Of a DNA stretch of 64,000 nucleotides, positions 25,106-36,155 are shown piece by piece. Both the position numbers and the translations under genes were made by a program. This DNA is from Rutstroemia sp. NJR-2017a BVV2 (Eukaryota > Ascomycota > Leotiomycetes > Helotiales > Rutstroemiaceae): positions 930,001-994,000 of the forward strand of contig NJPS01000067.1 in NCBI GenBank assembly GCA_002946415.1. The letters are read 5' to 3'. Position 1 is the stretch's first letter, and each line of letters starts with the position of its first letter. The notes under the pieces are model-generated. The model worked only from the letters and a program-made list of their open reading frames with translations, searched no databases and was not told the origin of the DNA.

Positions 25106-25521
25106 TGAAGGAGATAATGCATCCTGTCCATCGTGTAGGCATATGGCAAGCGTCTTCGTGCCTCATTCCTGCAGCATCCACAGTAGTACTTCTGCGGTTC
25201 AGGGGAGTTGGTTGGCCGTTGACACGAAGGAGCATGTATGATATGGGTCCCACCATGTCATGCCATCTCAATTATTGTAACATACTGTCAGTATACATAT
25301 AAGCTGCTTTTCTTCCTTCTTAATACATGTGAACGGACAGCGAGCGCCACTCGTATGAATCTCTCATGTCATACGTAGTAGTCTCTATAAAAATCGTCAC
25401 GTGAGAGGGTGTTTTGCCGATAAGATAAGCAGTCATTTGGTCGACGTCATCGGCTCTCGTGTTCTCAAGGACGACGTTAGTTCAACAGTTTCGAAGGCAT
25501 TATTCCAGCAATTAAAACATC
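25106..25521. other. Intergenic region upstream of the DUF726 gene
   Basis: About 415 bp, no supported gene. Likely 3' region of the small membrane gene and promoter of the next. A purine-poor run near 25300-25420 and CACGTGA at 25399-25405 (E-box-like) are the only notable points. Confidence 0.4.
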
Positions 25522-27871
25522 ATGGCTCCTTGGGATTCTAAAGACGATTCGGCTCGCGACCATGAGCATGATCTTGGTACTATGCTGACGGCCGAAGAAC
25601 GGGTTGAGCTAACACTACTCGTTGCCAACATTTCCGAAGTGATGCAGAAACAAATAACAGACACATTCGATGCTTCTTATACGATGGGAAATGCTCCACA
25701 AGCAGCCTTGAAAGCTGGCGATGGAAATCCTAACGTCGATAGAAGTAGTGCTACTGGTAGCTCCGACGAGGATGAAGAGTTTAAAGAGATGCGAGAGAAA
25801 CGAGAAAAGGAACTGTCAGCTCCAAAGATGTTGGAACTCAAAAAGGAAGCAGTCAAATTCTTTCAGCAATGGCAAGAGAGTGTGATATCAAGAATTGGTA
25901 CAGCTGTCAACAATCCTAAAGAGGTCACCGAAGAACAGAAGAAAAAAGCTTCTACCGAATCGACCCCAGCTACAAGTCAAGATACCAAGGTTGTCAGTAG
26001 GTATCCCCATGCCTAAATATCCTGTATCCTTACTCTCGCATTTGATGGGTTACTGACCAAACTTCTAGAACCTAGTACAAATGTTGAGGAAGCAGACGCA
26101 GCTCTGGTAGAATTGTATCCGCCCACATCTACAGCGCTCTACTCATTACCGAAAGAAAAAAGAGTCATGCTGTTACATGCCATGTTGTTATTACTTCTCT
26201 CACTCGAGCATTATACTGCACATTCCCGTATACTTCTGCTTCATATAGCATCGTCTCTACATCTTCCTCTTCACATTCTTGCCGAGACCGAAGTCAAGGT
26301 GGCCCAAGGTCTTCTGGAAGCCGCAAAAAAAATGAGCGGGAATGAAGAAGCAAAGAAGAGAGGAGAAGAAAATAAAATGGCAAGAAGATGGAAGGTGGGA
26401 CTTGCTGGTGTTGCTGGCGCGGCTATTGTGGGTGTTACAGGAGGTCTTGCAGCTCCTTTAGTAGCTGGAGCTCTTGGTACGGTGATGGGCGGGCTTGGAC
26501 TAGGTGCAACTACAGCTGCTGGCCTTTTAGGGGCTCTTGCGGAGAGTGGTGTAATTGTCGGAAGTCTATTTGGAGCATATGGTGGTCGGATGACCGGACA
26601 AATGATGGATGTGAGTTCTCCGCGGTCTTCGTTTCCGATCAGTGGTACATGGTGTCGACAACCTATGAAAATACCCACAGAAAATTGACGTTCATGCCCA
26701 AGATGTACTGACAAACCACAACAGGCCTATGCAAAGGAGGTATCTGATTTCGCTTTCCTTCCTCTTAGGGGTTCCGCCCACCCGAAGCAAGTCAAAGAGA
26801 TACCACCAGAAGATAGGAGGCTCAGAGTTACGATAGGAGTCAGTGGATGGTTGGTAAGTTGGTACAAGCCCGGAGTTGTAGCATTATCCCATTCTACAAC
26901 CCAACATCAAACTTTGCATGTTGCGCAACCGACTGACGTATAGCTAGACCCAAAGAGAAGATGTTATAACCCCATGGAGGGTTCTTGGACATCAAAGCGA
27001 GGTCTTTGCGCTGAGATATGAATTAGAAGCTTTGACGAAGCTGGGAAGCTCCTTAGAATCGGTCGTCAAGAGTGCAGCGTGGTCTGTTGCGAAAAAGGAG
27101 ATCATCTCCCGAACGATATTTGCAAGCTTGATGACCGCTCTCTGGCCTATTGGACTTTTGAAAGTTTCTAAAATCATTGACAATCCATTTTCCGTCGCTA
27201 AGAATCGAGCCGACAAAGCAGGCTTGGTATTGGCTGATGCACTGATAAATAAGGCTCAGGGGGAGAGACCAGTCACGTTGATTGGGTATAGTCTAGGGGC
27301 GAGGTTAATATATTCATGTTTAATGAGTCTTGCCGAAAGACGAGCTTTTGGATTAGTTGAGTGAGTACTCAACCGTGTTCGAGAACAATATCAACTTTAC
27401 TAATATATGGATGATAGGTCCGTCGTTCTCATTGGCACACCGGCCCCATCAGATTCAGCTGTATGGCGAGCAATGCGCAGCGTAGTCTCTGGTCGACTTG
27501 TGAATGTCTATTCCGAAAACGATTACATCCTCGCTTTCCTCTACCGTACCAGCAGCATACAGTACGGTGTTGCAGGTCTTCAAGAGGCTCAAGACGTGAG
27601 AGGCATCGAGAATGTGAATGTTAGCGAGATGGTAAGCGGGCATTTACGTTACCAATATCTCGTTGGTAGCATTCTAGAGAAGATCGGATTTGAAGATATT
27701 GATTTGGAAGAGGTTGCGAGGGAGGAAGAGACGTTGGAATTGTTAGAGGAACAAGATAAGAAGGAAGAGGAACAGAAAATTGAGAAAGGAGAAGACATGA
27801 CCCCTGAAGAGGAAGCCAGGGAAATGGAGAAGGATGTTTTACAGAAGACCGAGAGGTTGCATATCGGATGA
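25522..27871 (+). CDS. DUF726 alpha/beta-hydrolase-fold membrane protein (Mil1/TMCO4-like)
   Basis: Five exons, 25522-25996, 26069-26610, 26725-26853, 26948-27360 and 27418-27871, give 670 residues. The splice into exon 4 uses the second of two TAGs (TAGCTAG), which alone keeps the frame (WL-TQREDVITPWRVLG). Order: acidic/helical N-terminus; LPKEKRVMLLHAMLLLLLSL; a Gly/Ala-rich hydrophobic pair of helices (about 255-330, ending SLFGAYGGRMTGQMMD); an alpha/beta hydrolase core with RVTIGVSGWL and nucleophile elbow LIGYSLGARLIYS (GYSLG near 494-499); SVVLIGTPAP; and a Glu/Lys coiled coil at the C-terminus. This architecture is the DUF726 family: yeast Mil1 (YFL034W), which binds the AP-1R clathrin adaptor, and human TMCO4. 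Expected in Golgi/endosomal membranes. Catalytic activity is not established for the family; the serine elbow is present here. Confidence 0.87.
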
Positions 27872-28032
27872 AGGGCGTGATAGCTACTACACCTCGAAGA
27901 TTGTAGACGAATGTATTCACGTAGTAAATTCCAGATTATTTTTGGACAGTATGTTTGATGTGTTTCAGTGCTTTCATAGGACAGATCCTACTTATTGGGT
28001 ATCATCGACGTCAAGATTTTGCTAGCTTGCAC

Positions 28033-29202
28033 TCAGACTTCTCTCTTTTCTATGTCTTCTGGAGAAGTTTGTTCTAAGGGAACAGAGTCAAGGTCACCAT
28101 CCTCCCCTTCAACTTCGGGCTTAGCGCTTTCTTCCTCAACTGTGGAGCCCTGCACCTCCATAACCTCCGAGCTTTGCAGTCCCCTCCTCTCTGTAGAACT
28201 GCCATCAGTTCCCTCATCTTGTGAGTCAGTCACGTCATCCATGTCATCCGAGCTTACCGCCGTCACCTCGTTCGCAGGTAAAACCTCTTCCACAACTTCC
28301 AAGCTGGTCAGTTCGTCCACAATTGTAGTCCCATCCGTATCATTCGAACTTGCCAGCTCCCCCACAATTTTCAAGTCTGGGGCTCCCTCCTCAGCTTCTG
28401 AACTTGCCACTTCCTCCATCCCCTTTGCACCCCTAACAAAAAAGTATTTCCCCCCACCAAGCTCTACCTTCTCTTGTGCTGCACTAAACACATCCCAATC
28501 CTCCACACCCTCTGTATCAATTGGTATCCCAGCTTTCCGTCTCGGTCGTTTATTCCGTCCCTTGTATTCCTCCTTAGCCAGTGCCTGTTTAATTTCTTCC
28601 GTGTTCAGACCAATCATCTCAGCCGAGTCCGCGTGTTGTGTTTCATCTCTAATACTCCTAAGCGGTTCAATTCCTTCCGTATCAACTTTCTGGATCTCCC
28701 TTAGAAAATGCAATTGTGTGTGCAAAGTACCCAGTAATTTCTTTTCTTCTTCCAAGGTTGTAGGTACGGGTAGGGCAGAAAGTCTACAGAGATGATGAAG
28801 TTCTTCCGTTGTAATCTCTCCAGAATCCGCATCCTCTTCAGAGGGCAAGAGAGATCGAACAGACCAGGAAGGCTTCGCAAGTAGTTCTTCAACGTTCACT
28901 CTGGGTGGTAAAGGACCTCGAGAAACGTGAGGAAGTCGACGAATTTTCAACAGATTGTCCCAAGGTTTTGCTGGAAGAGGTGTAACTATTCTCGTACCAT
29001 GAAGCCTGACACTCCGCGGTATAAAGCGGTCTTTTTCAGACCTGTCTTGGGGCGCTGGAGCATCATCCTTGAAGTTTGTTCCGAGGTAGTCTTTGGGTCC
29101 TTCAGCCGTGTTATATCCCCGAGCAATTGAGGATCGTACGAGTCTCTGGCGTACAGATTGCGCCAATTGTGCGCGACAACGTAAACACACGTTTCCTGGC
29201 AT
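28033..29202 (-). CDS. Mitochondrial glutamyl-tRNA(Gln) amidotransferase subunit, Gta3/GatF-like
   Basis: Single exon, 389 residues, ATG at 29202-29200. The first 30 residues (MPGNVCLRCRAQLAQSVRQR, then LVRSSIARGY) form an Arg-rich mitochondrial presequence with a CxxC. The middle carries LLAKPSWSVRSLLPSEEDAD, ITTEELHHLCRLSALPVP and LHTQLHFLREIQKVDTEGIE, then PLRSIRDET. The segment 'LHHLCRLSALP...L...L.FL..I..VDTEGI.PL' matches GatC-type subunits, and the whole matches the fungal Gta3 domain of the GatFAB-like complex. That complex converts Glu-tRNA(Gln) to Gln-tRNA(Gln) for mitochondrial translation. The last 150 residues are acidic and low complexity, longer than usual for the family. The gene is head to head with SEC17, 275 bp between ATGs. 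Confidence 0.85.
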   Translation of the reverse strand: MPGNVCLRCRAQLAQSVRQRLVRSSIARGYNTAEGPKDYLGTNFKDDAPAPQDRSEKDRFIPRSVRLHGTRIVTPLPAKPWDNLLKIRRLPHVSRGPLPPRVNVEELLAKPSWSVRSLLPSEEDADSGEITTEELHHLCRLSALPVPTTLEEEKKLLGTLHTQLHFLREIQKVDTEGIEPLRSIRDETQHADSAEMIGLNTEEIKQALAKEEYKGRNKRPRRKAGIPIDTEGVEDWDVFSAAQEKVELGGGKYFFVRGAKGMEEVASSEAEEGAPDLKIVGELASSNDTDGTTIVDELTSLEVVEEVLPANEVTAVSSDDMDDVTDSQDEGTDGSSTERRGLQSSEVMEVQGSTVEEESAKPEVEGEDGDLDSVPLEQTSPEDIEKREV

Positions 29203-29477
29203 CGTCGAGTTTGGGGATCCGCACCGCGGGAAGGGCTCTCTGCGAGATGTTCAAGTTAACGGCCTTGATTAGGCGGTCAGCCTGTTAGTTTGCGATTATC
29301 CGGCTGTGATTCGTCAACCGCATGGCAGAAACTCTCCAGGTTCCAAGTCCTTTGAAACCACGAACACATGTCAACTCTCAACTCCAACAATACACACACA
29401 ACTCTCTGGATCTATTAATTTGCACCTTGTCATACCATTAATTCAGATACTCATCTTTTTCCACACGCATCACCAAC
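29203..29477. promoter_or_regulatory. Bidirectional promoter between the Gta3-like gene and SEC17
   Basis: 275 bp between divergent ATGs, so the two genes share their upstream region. CT-rich on the SEC17 side. No element identified with confidence. Confidence 0.5.
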
Positions 29478-30529
29478 ATGGCGCAAGACCCTCGTGCTCT
29501 CATGCAGAAGGTACGCTGCTTCTACCCCACCATGCCATGCGCTACACGATAAGCTCCGTACTGACCAACCTCAACAGGCAGAGAAAGCAGCAGCAGGAGC
29601 TACTGGTGGATTAAGTTTTTTCGGTGGTCGACAAGAGAAATGGGAGAACGCGGCAGATTTATACAATCAAGCTGCGAATGCCTTTCGCATGCAAAAGCAA
29701 AGTAAACCTACTCCAGCCCTCTATTAGTTCTGTATTCTAACACGTTAACCTCCAGACAAGGAAGCTGGACAAGCATTCGAACGTTGCGCCGATATTCAAA
29801 CGAACAAGCTGAGTGAACCGGATGATGCAGCCAACACATTAACGGAGGCATTCAAAGTATACAGAAAGGGCGATCCAGTGGATGCGGTACGATGTCTGGA
29901 TGTTGCTATCAATCATTATACTTCCAAAGGAAATTTCAGAAGGGCGGCAACACATCAACAGAATTTGGCAGAGGTATACGAAGTCGAGATAGGTGACGTG
30001 AAGAAGGCCATCGAACGTTACGAATTAGCTGCTAGTTGGTTTGAAAGCGACAATGCTGAAGCGTGAGTTGTGATCTTCCAAGTCATGCATGGGCGTGCAC
30101 TGATGCCGCTACAGACTCGCGAACAAGCTATACCTCAAGGTTGCCGATCTTGCCGCTCTCGAAAGTGATTATTATAAGGCTATCGAACATTTCGAGAAGG
30201 TATCCGCATCCGCCGTTTCGAACAACCTTATGAAATGGTCTGTGAAGGATTATTTCCTCAAGGCTGGGCTTTGCCATTTGGCCGTCGGAGATTCGGTCGC
30301 TACCGGGCGCGCTTTCGAGAAATATCGAGATCTGGATCCAACATTTTCAAGTACGAGGGAACATCAACTATTAGTTGATCTTGCGGAAGCCGTAGAGGCG
30401 GGAGATCAAGAACAGTTCGCCGACAAGTTGTTCCAGTATGATCAAATGAGCAAGTTGGACAAGTGGAAGACAACGATTCTATTAAGGGTTAAGAATGCGA
30501 TTGAAGAGAAAGGAGACGATTTCTCATGA
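29478..30529 (+). CDS. SEC17: Alpha-SNAP vesicular fusion protein
   Basis: Four exons, 29478-29510, 29578-29701, 29756-30062 and 30115-30529, give 292 residues, the same as yeast Sec17. Joined sequence: MAQDPRALMQK-AEKAAAGATG, GGRQEKWENAADLYNQAANA, FRMQKQNKEAGQAFERCADI, then TPR-like helices to the C-terminus LRVKNAIEEKGDDFS. N-terminal membrane-binding loop residues (GLSFFGG) and the C-terminal acidic/leucine region that stimulates Sec18 are both present. Role: binds assembled SNARE complexes and recruits the Sec18/NSF ATPase for disassembly after fusion. First exon is only 33 bp, a common arrangement in Pezizomycotina. Complete and ordinary. Confidence 0.97.
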
Positions 30530-31241
30530 TGGGTATTGATAGATAATGGGCTGGCGCATTGTTTTACTGGGTCCATACATTTGAGGATACTTCGAGGAAA
30601 TACATCGACGCACGTGTGCGATTCATCTAGGAGCCATGTATGGTTCACCTACTTTTCGAGTTTTGCCAACGACCTGAAATTTCTAAACCTATGCGACTAA
30701 GTTAATTCTTGAGTCTTGGTTCGTGCATCCTTCAGACTGGTGCAAACGACTTTGTCAAGGCGAGTTTCCTCCTAGAATGTGTAGTAACATGACTATGCCC
30801 ATCACCTATCCCCATTGAAATCTCTCGATATATCCACGTGCTTCACACCTATATACGAAATCATACAATCGGTCATCTCAGATTGCCAGAGGAATGCTCT
30901 TGGCGTATTGGGCGCCTCCTCATCACTGACCTGTTGATGACAGAATGCTCCAGGATATGAAGAATGGGCCATTTTCTCCCAGAGTAATCACGCCGTCGAC
31001 ACTTTCGACTTACAATCCTATTATCCTGCCTACTGTTATATAAATTACAGTACAGACTAGATAGCAACGAATGAATTGCTTTCCCAATCAGGCCTATTGC
31101 CAGTCCACTCGGGACGTAAAATAGAAAACAGCCCCTATATCATCACATAGATCTCAATACGCAGTGTTAGAAGTATCCCATTGTGACTGGATGACGACAA
31201 CCTGCTTTTGGAGGTAGGCCCCAAGCATCAATCAACCATTC
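30530..31241. other. Intergenic region between SEC17 and the HET gene
   Basis: About 710 bp between two convergent 3' ends. No open frame with protein-like composition, no repeat. It marks the boundary between the housekeeping block and the accessory region. Confidence 0.45.
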
Positions 31242-33850
31242 CTAGCAGATTCTAAATATATTCGCATCTTCTTCCTCTGCAGACCACATTCCTCTGGTCA
31301 TATCTTTTACCTTCAGGCACGTCGGATCGATGCATTCGATATCACTTTGTACCGAGCTTGTGCGCCAGCATATCCGTTCAAAGAAGAGATACTGCATTGG
31401 CTTTTTATCAAACGTATCCTCAAATAATGGCGTCAAGATTGTTCCTGGTTCGTCGATGTCAAATAACGACGACAGCTCTCCCGTTTGTCTCGTTGTATCA
31501 AATGAACCCTCTTCAGACATTCGTCCACACCAGATGAAGCCAGTCGTAAAAATACGCTTGGCTATCCATTCCTTGTTCATCATGGCTGCGAAGTCGGAAT
31601 CGTGGTACATTTCCTGGCAAGCGAGTCTTATTTTCTTCTCCGTAGCCCATAGGCAAATAGGATCGAGTTGAAGAAGACGATCTCTATCGACTTCGGACCA
31701 TAAAGGCTTTTCCTTGGGGGCTAGCGGAAAATATTGCTTTGGTAAGTATTCTCCGGTGCTAGGGTCATGGATCTCTGCGAATGATTCTGGAACAATATTG
31801 GAACCTCTCCTCCAATGAATAGGTTGAAGTTCGTTGGGATCCTCCTAGCAATAAACCATAGGTTAACATGATGAGCCCTCTCCAAGTGATCAGCTAACGT
31901 ACCGGAGCACCGACGTATGTTTTGCGAATCATTTCCCATATAGCTTTCACTAACCCTAGATACCCCTTTTTGTTGAGGTGAAGCAAGACATCCCAGTATA
32001 TATCTCGATAAATGGGCATCATTTTCGCCTCGTCTTCATCAAGAAGATTGACTCCAGCATATTTCTGTTGTATTTCAGTAAAATCCACTTTGGTGTCGAC
32101 TTCCCAAAGATGCCCTTCCACGTCCAAATCCCCATCATCTGTCAGTGCGACGCTGTATACTTGTCCGAGATTGGCTCCTCCAAGCACAGGGGTATATACC
32201 TCCTTCAGAGCTTGCGAGGTTGGCAGCTGCCATGTCTTTCTGGCTGCATCCAGAGACCTGGATGCCCAGATACTAGGGTAAATTCCCGAAAAGAGGGACA
32301 TATCTCCATTCAACAACGCTAGCACGAGAATACAAGTGCTGAGGCTTCTTCCCTCAAGTTCTCTGGTATTAAGTCTTTTCTGAAAATGACATAGATTCGC
32401 AATAATAGCTAATCGATCGGCTACTTGGGATTTGACTTGATTTCGAAGGTACCGAATGGATTGCGCCGCGTTGCAGACCAAACGTGGCTCGACGCTGAAG
32501 GCGACCAGAGGATAGTGGATTTCTGGGGAAGAATAATGCAACTTCAAAGAAGCTTCGCGCAAGAGTCTCGCTTTCTCCTTTTCTTCGATTTTGAATTTGT
32601 TGAAGACCGTAGATTCGGTGGACTTTGCATCTGCCAGAGGCTCCAGGACCCAGCGTAATGCTTGGAAGCTTATCAGACAGTTCATATCTTGTGGCCGTTG
32701 GAGCTGGGGGATTGTATGCAATTCGGGGGAGATGCGGAATAGTAGAAACATGCGGTTTCCCACACACACATTTTCCTGGCCATTGTTTAGTAAGATGATT
32801 TTTATAGACCCTATGGACAAATTTGTGATCCCGGATCCTGAAGAATTTCACTCGAATCAACAAGGCTAAACATTTCGTTGCCCAAATACAATTCAGAATT
32901 GGAAATGGCGTCTATTCCAATCCTGAAGACAGTCTCGCGCAATATAAAACTTATAATCTGCGATTGCTCGTGACTTAATGCACCCTCTTGTTGACTGTGG
33001 GACATACCTGAAAAATCCAAGCACGTTTAAACCATCTACTCGTCCCTATCATTTCCAGTAATTCGGTCAATTCTGTCGCCATCTCCAGGAGCCTAGAAGA
33101 GAGGTATTCAGCTCTACCATGTTCACTTTCATCTTCCATCAGACATTCTCCATAATCATGGCTCACGTCCTTCAGTCTCATCAAAACTTCGAGATGCTCC
33201 TTCTTCTTGATAGGCTCTGGAATAATACCTAGGCCGCGTACAGATTTCTCATAGACAAGGTCCATGGATTGAATTCCGTTCTCCTTGTCATCAGGACTGC
33301 CTTGATCGATGCATTCTTGGTCGATCCAGATAAGACGAATTCCAGAAACCGAAGCACAATGAATGGCAGCTGAAAGGACATAGTCTGGTGCTTTACTCGG
33401 TGTGCATGATATTGCACCAGAAGCGCCCTCTCTGATAATGGAATAGTGTCCAGTAGGAAGAACTGGTTCGTCTTCTTGCTGCCAGCAGTATGAAATAGCT
33501 AGATATACGGCTAGTTCTGGTCGCTTCAACTCTTTTGCTTCGACGACCCGCAATCGGGGTACAAAGTTTGGTCCTTCGGGTGGAAATAATGGAAAATCTG
33601 TTTCTGGATCATTCATATCTCTAGGCCAGGGGTTCTGCCACGAACGCCATGAATCGGTATCAGCGTCGTAAACATGCTCTGGAATTGTATTTCCATCATA
33701 AGAAAGAAAGCGCAAACTGCTGGCCCATTTTCTTCCAGCCCTCCGGTCGATTACATGCCTTTTTATGTCAAGCATTTCAACTAAACAATCATGATGCCCC
33801 GTCGAACCAGGAAAAATCTCCTCGAAAGGTTTGTCGATATCGTTGATCAT
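31242..33850 (-). CDS. Heterokaryon-incompatibility (HET) domain protein
   Basis: Multi-exon gene; exons about 33850-33008, 32957 to about 32835, about 32767-31903 and 31844-31242. The HET domain is intact: YLAISYCWQQ at residues 116-125, IWIDQECIDQ at 174-183, then NGIQSMDLVYEKSVRGLGII and SRWFKRAWIFQ. The later part has the usual HET-protein segment VADRLAIIANLCHFQKRLNT and ILVLALLNGDMSLF, then a long C-terminal region without known domain (KVDFTEIQQKYAGVNLLDED...). Start taken at the ATG 33850-33848; the frame is open for 50 more codons upstream without an ATG, so a 5' exon is possible. The exon 2/3 junction is the weakest: acceptor at TGGCCAG|GAAAAT with TTACTAAAC branch is good, the donor is uncertain. 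HET proteins trigger cell death on non-self recognition; the partner here is unknown. Confidence 0.85.
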
Positions 33851-34267
33851 GATTCCCGGAGTCGGGGAGTTAGACCTCGGAATTTGATAGGTCTGAAAGG
33901 AATGAAGAAAGCATAGAAGAAGAGTGATATCTCTTTGGACATGGTAGAAACGTTCTAGAAGAATAGGATTTAAAGTCAGCGTAGGGCCACCAAGTCCAAT
34001 CACCCCCGGTCACTAAACGCCCACTGACTAAGCTTCATGCATGCGATTGAGTCTATCCGAAGAACTAAGATGCAGAGAAACCAGAGGTTTATATCCTCAA
34101 AACAGCAGCAAGAGCGGAGAAGAGGATCCTTTCTAGATGCAGTGTAGGGATTAGTGTACGGCCGTATTACGGTGGCTGGTTTCACAGGCATACTAATTAC
34201 ATACGTACGTAGAATCTTGAGTACCACCTACATCCGTATGTATCGGCCAAACGGGGTAATACTGAGG

Positions 34268-34509
34268 ATATACTGAAATACCGGAATGCTCGATGGAATA
34301 CCCAAGAATTGCCTAATTAGGAAGAAAGGATGGAAGTTCATTCTGCCTACTAGTGCCAGTGCCAGTGCCAGTACCAGTACCAGAAAACAGGTGGATGGGG
34401 AGCCCGGGAGGAGGGGGAGGGGGGTCTCCCTAGCTTCACAATTGCCTAATTAGGCAATTCAAATTCCTGAACTCTGAGGAATGTACTACATTCCGGTATT
34501 TCAGTATAT
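34268..34509. mobile_element. MITE-like element with 21-bp terminal inverted repeats
   Basis: The 21 bases at 34268-34288 (beginning ATATACTGAAATACC) are a perfect inverted copy of 34489-34509. A second, inner pair, GAATTGCCTAATTAGG at 34306-34321 and its inverse at 34445-34460, lies in the same order, so the arms run about 50-65 bp with unequal middles. The core (about 34345-34430) has a GTGCCA/GTACCA microsatellite and a G-run. No coding capacity. Outer TA or TATA may be the target duplication, as in Tc1/mariner-type MITEs. Total 242 bp. Confidence 0.65.
34349..34383. repeat. Compound microsatellite inside the MITE-like element
   Basis: Three copies of a 6-bp AGTGCC unit followed by AGTACC units. 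Short, imperfect, probably slippage-prone. Confidence 0.7.
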
Positions 34510-36155
34510 TGCTAATATTAGTGATATTTTAACTAATACTACATATTATCAGTAGTATGGAATCCAATAATAATTACCAGAATAATCTATAAGAATCCAG
34601 TATGTATCACTATAGTGGGGCGTATACAAAAATACTGAAAATACTAATTCCTACACTGTCTAGATGACCCGAATTCCACCTTTGAGCCTGTTGGAGCGTC
34701 CGTCGGAATCGAAATGCTTCCAAATGCCCTCAACTCTCCACAATTATCCATTGATATTACTATCGGTCAAACCTCTCTGCACCGGGAGACCTTCCTGGTG
34801 CCCAAGTCACCTCATGGTCCTCGCAATTTCAGTGAAGGAGACTAAACGGCATGACCAGATAGTGAAAACAAGCCGCCCAGTTTGGATATCATATTCAAAC
34901 GACTCTTGTAGATTTGCTGATAGGTTGGATTCGTCATTGCATTGCACTAAGCGTCGTTCAAATACAGGAGACAAGATATATATCTGAATCTTCTCCATTT
35001 TCCACTTGACAGGAATAATCAGCTCGAACTAATCTTTCCATATGACACGATTTTGTGTTAAAATTAGCTGCTATACTAACATTTGCATTCTCAGCGACTG
35101 TGTTTGTTTCTGTCCCTAGTGCCTGAGATCAAGTTTCAAAATTCCTTAGGTGAGCTGGTTTGACATCTCATCATGTACCTAGACGGTAGACCTCTGGCCG
35201 GCGTCAGTCGTTGGATCCTTCTGGGCATCGCTGACATTCGACTCGGAGGTTGGCAGACGCCTTACTCGTAAGTGACGAGTATGCGCGCACAAAAACGTCT
35301 TTTTCTTCGGGCAGCAAGGCTTGATGGGTACGACATCAGGATCTTAGAGTCTGTTAAAAAGAACTGTGGAATGAAGAGGATTTCTTGCCTTTCGATCGAG
35401 TCTATATTCGATCCCATAGCTGCGTAACACTTAATTAGAAAGATTTCGTCGCGACCTTCGTGTGGGTAGTAAAGCAGCAGGAGGAGCATTTGTTGAAGTT
35501 AATGTGCTTGTCGAAGTTTACCTTTTGGTAACTCGAATTTTATGCTCGTACAATTAAGAGCGAAGCCAGTCTTCATGTGTAGTTTCATATCTTGCTTTTC
35601 GCGGTTCTTCTTCGTTAAGGTTATGGTATCGGATTTTGAGAACGGATTTTGCGAACGGATTCTCTGCTGATCTACTCTTTATCATGATAGCTCTTTCCTC
35701 GTAATCTGACCATCTGGAACTCCCGCGAATCGGATTTCCACCGTCTCCATGATATACTGTATTACCCCCACATCCTTTCGCTCCATCGTCCATCAGAGTG
35801 GCTTCCGCTTCCGCTTGTACAAGTCCCTGGTGCTTTTTGACAGTTCGCTCATCCGGTCTCTGATTTCCATCAAAGACAAGACCAAAGAGTTTCAGCCAAC
35901 GATACCCATTCTTTGAGGAAGTGTTCCCGAATTATTAATTTCATCAAGACTATTCATAAGTATGTTCTGTTGAGGCGCTGTGTCCGCACCCCCAGAACTA
36001 CCCGTACCCGCGCAGTGCCGATTGCTGCTTTTTGTTGTTGTTTATTCGGGAATCAATCGCCGGGGAATATCTGATTAAATCCCAAGCCATATCGGTATCG
36101 AACTATAAAAAAGAACAAGTAAAAAGAAAAGGAAAAAATATAACACTGAGTTGAT

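Larger units (their letters stand above)
33851..36155. other. Gene-poor stretch with a MITE-like element and one unassigned open frame
   Basis: 2.3 kb between HET and the C2H2 gene. It contains the inverted-repeat element at 34268-34509 and an AT-rich stretch at 34500-34660 with many copies of TAATACT-like words. A minus-strand frame stays open from about 35938 to 35554 (124 codons; includes GYRWLKLFGLVFDGNQRPDE and KSVLKIRYHNLNEEEPRKAR) and could be an exon or gene remnant. It has no recognised motif and overlaps other open frames. Confidence 0.4.

Noticed and set aside
28033..28795. Ser-rich plus-strand open frame of over 250 codons
   Set aside because: Antisense to the acidic tail of the Gta3-like gene (Glu codons read as Ser/Leu).
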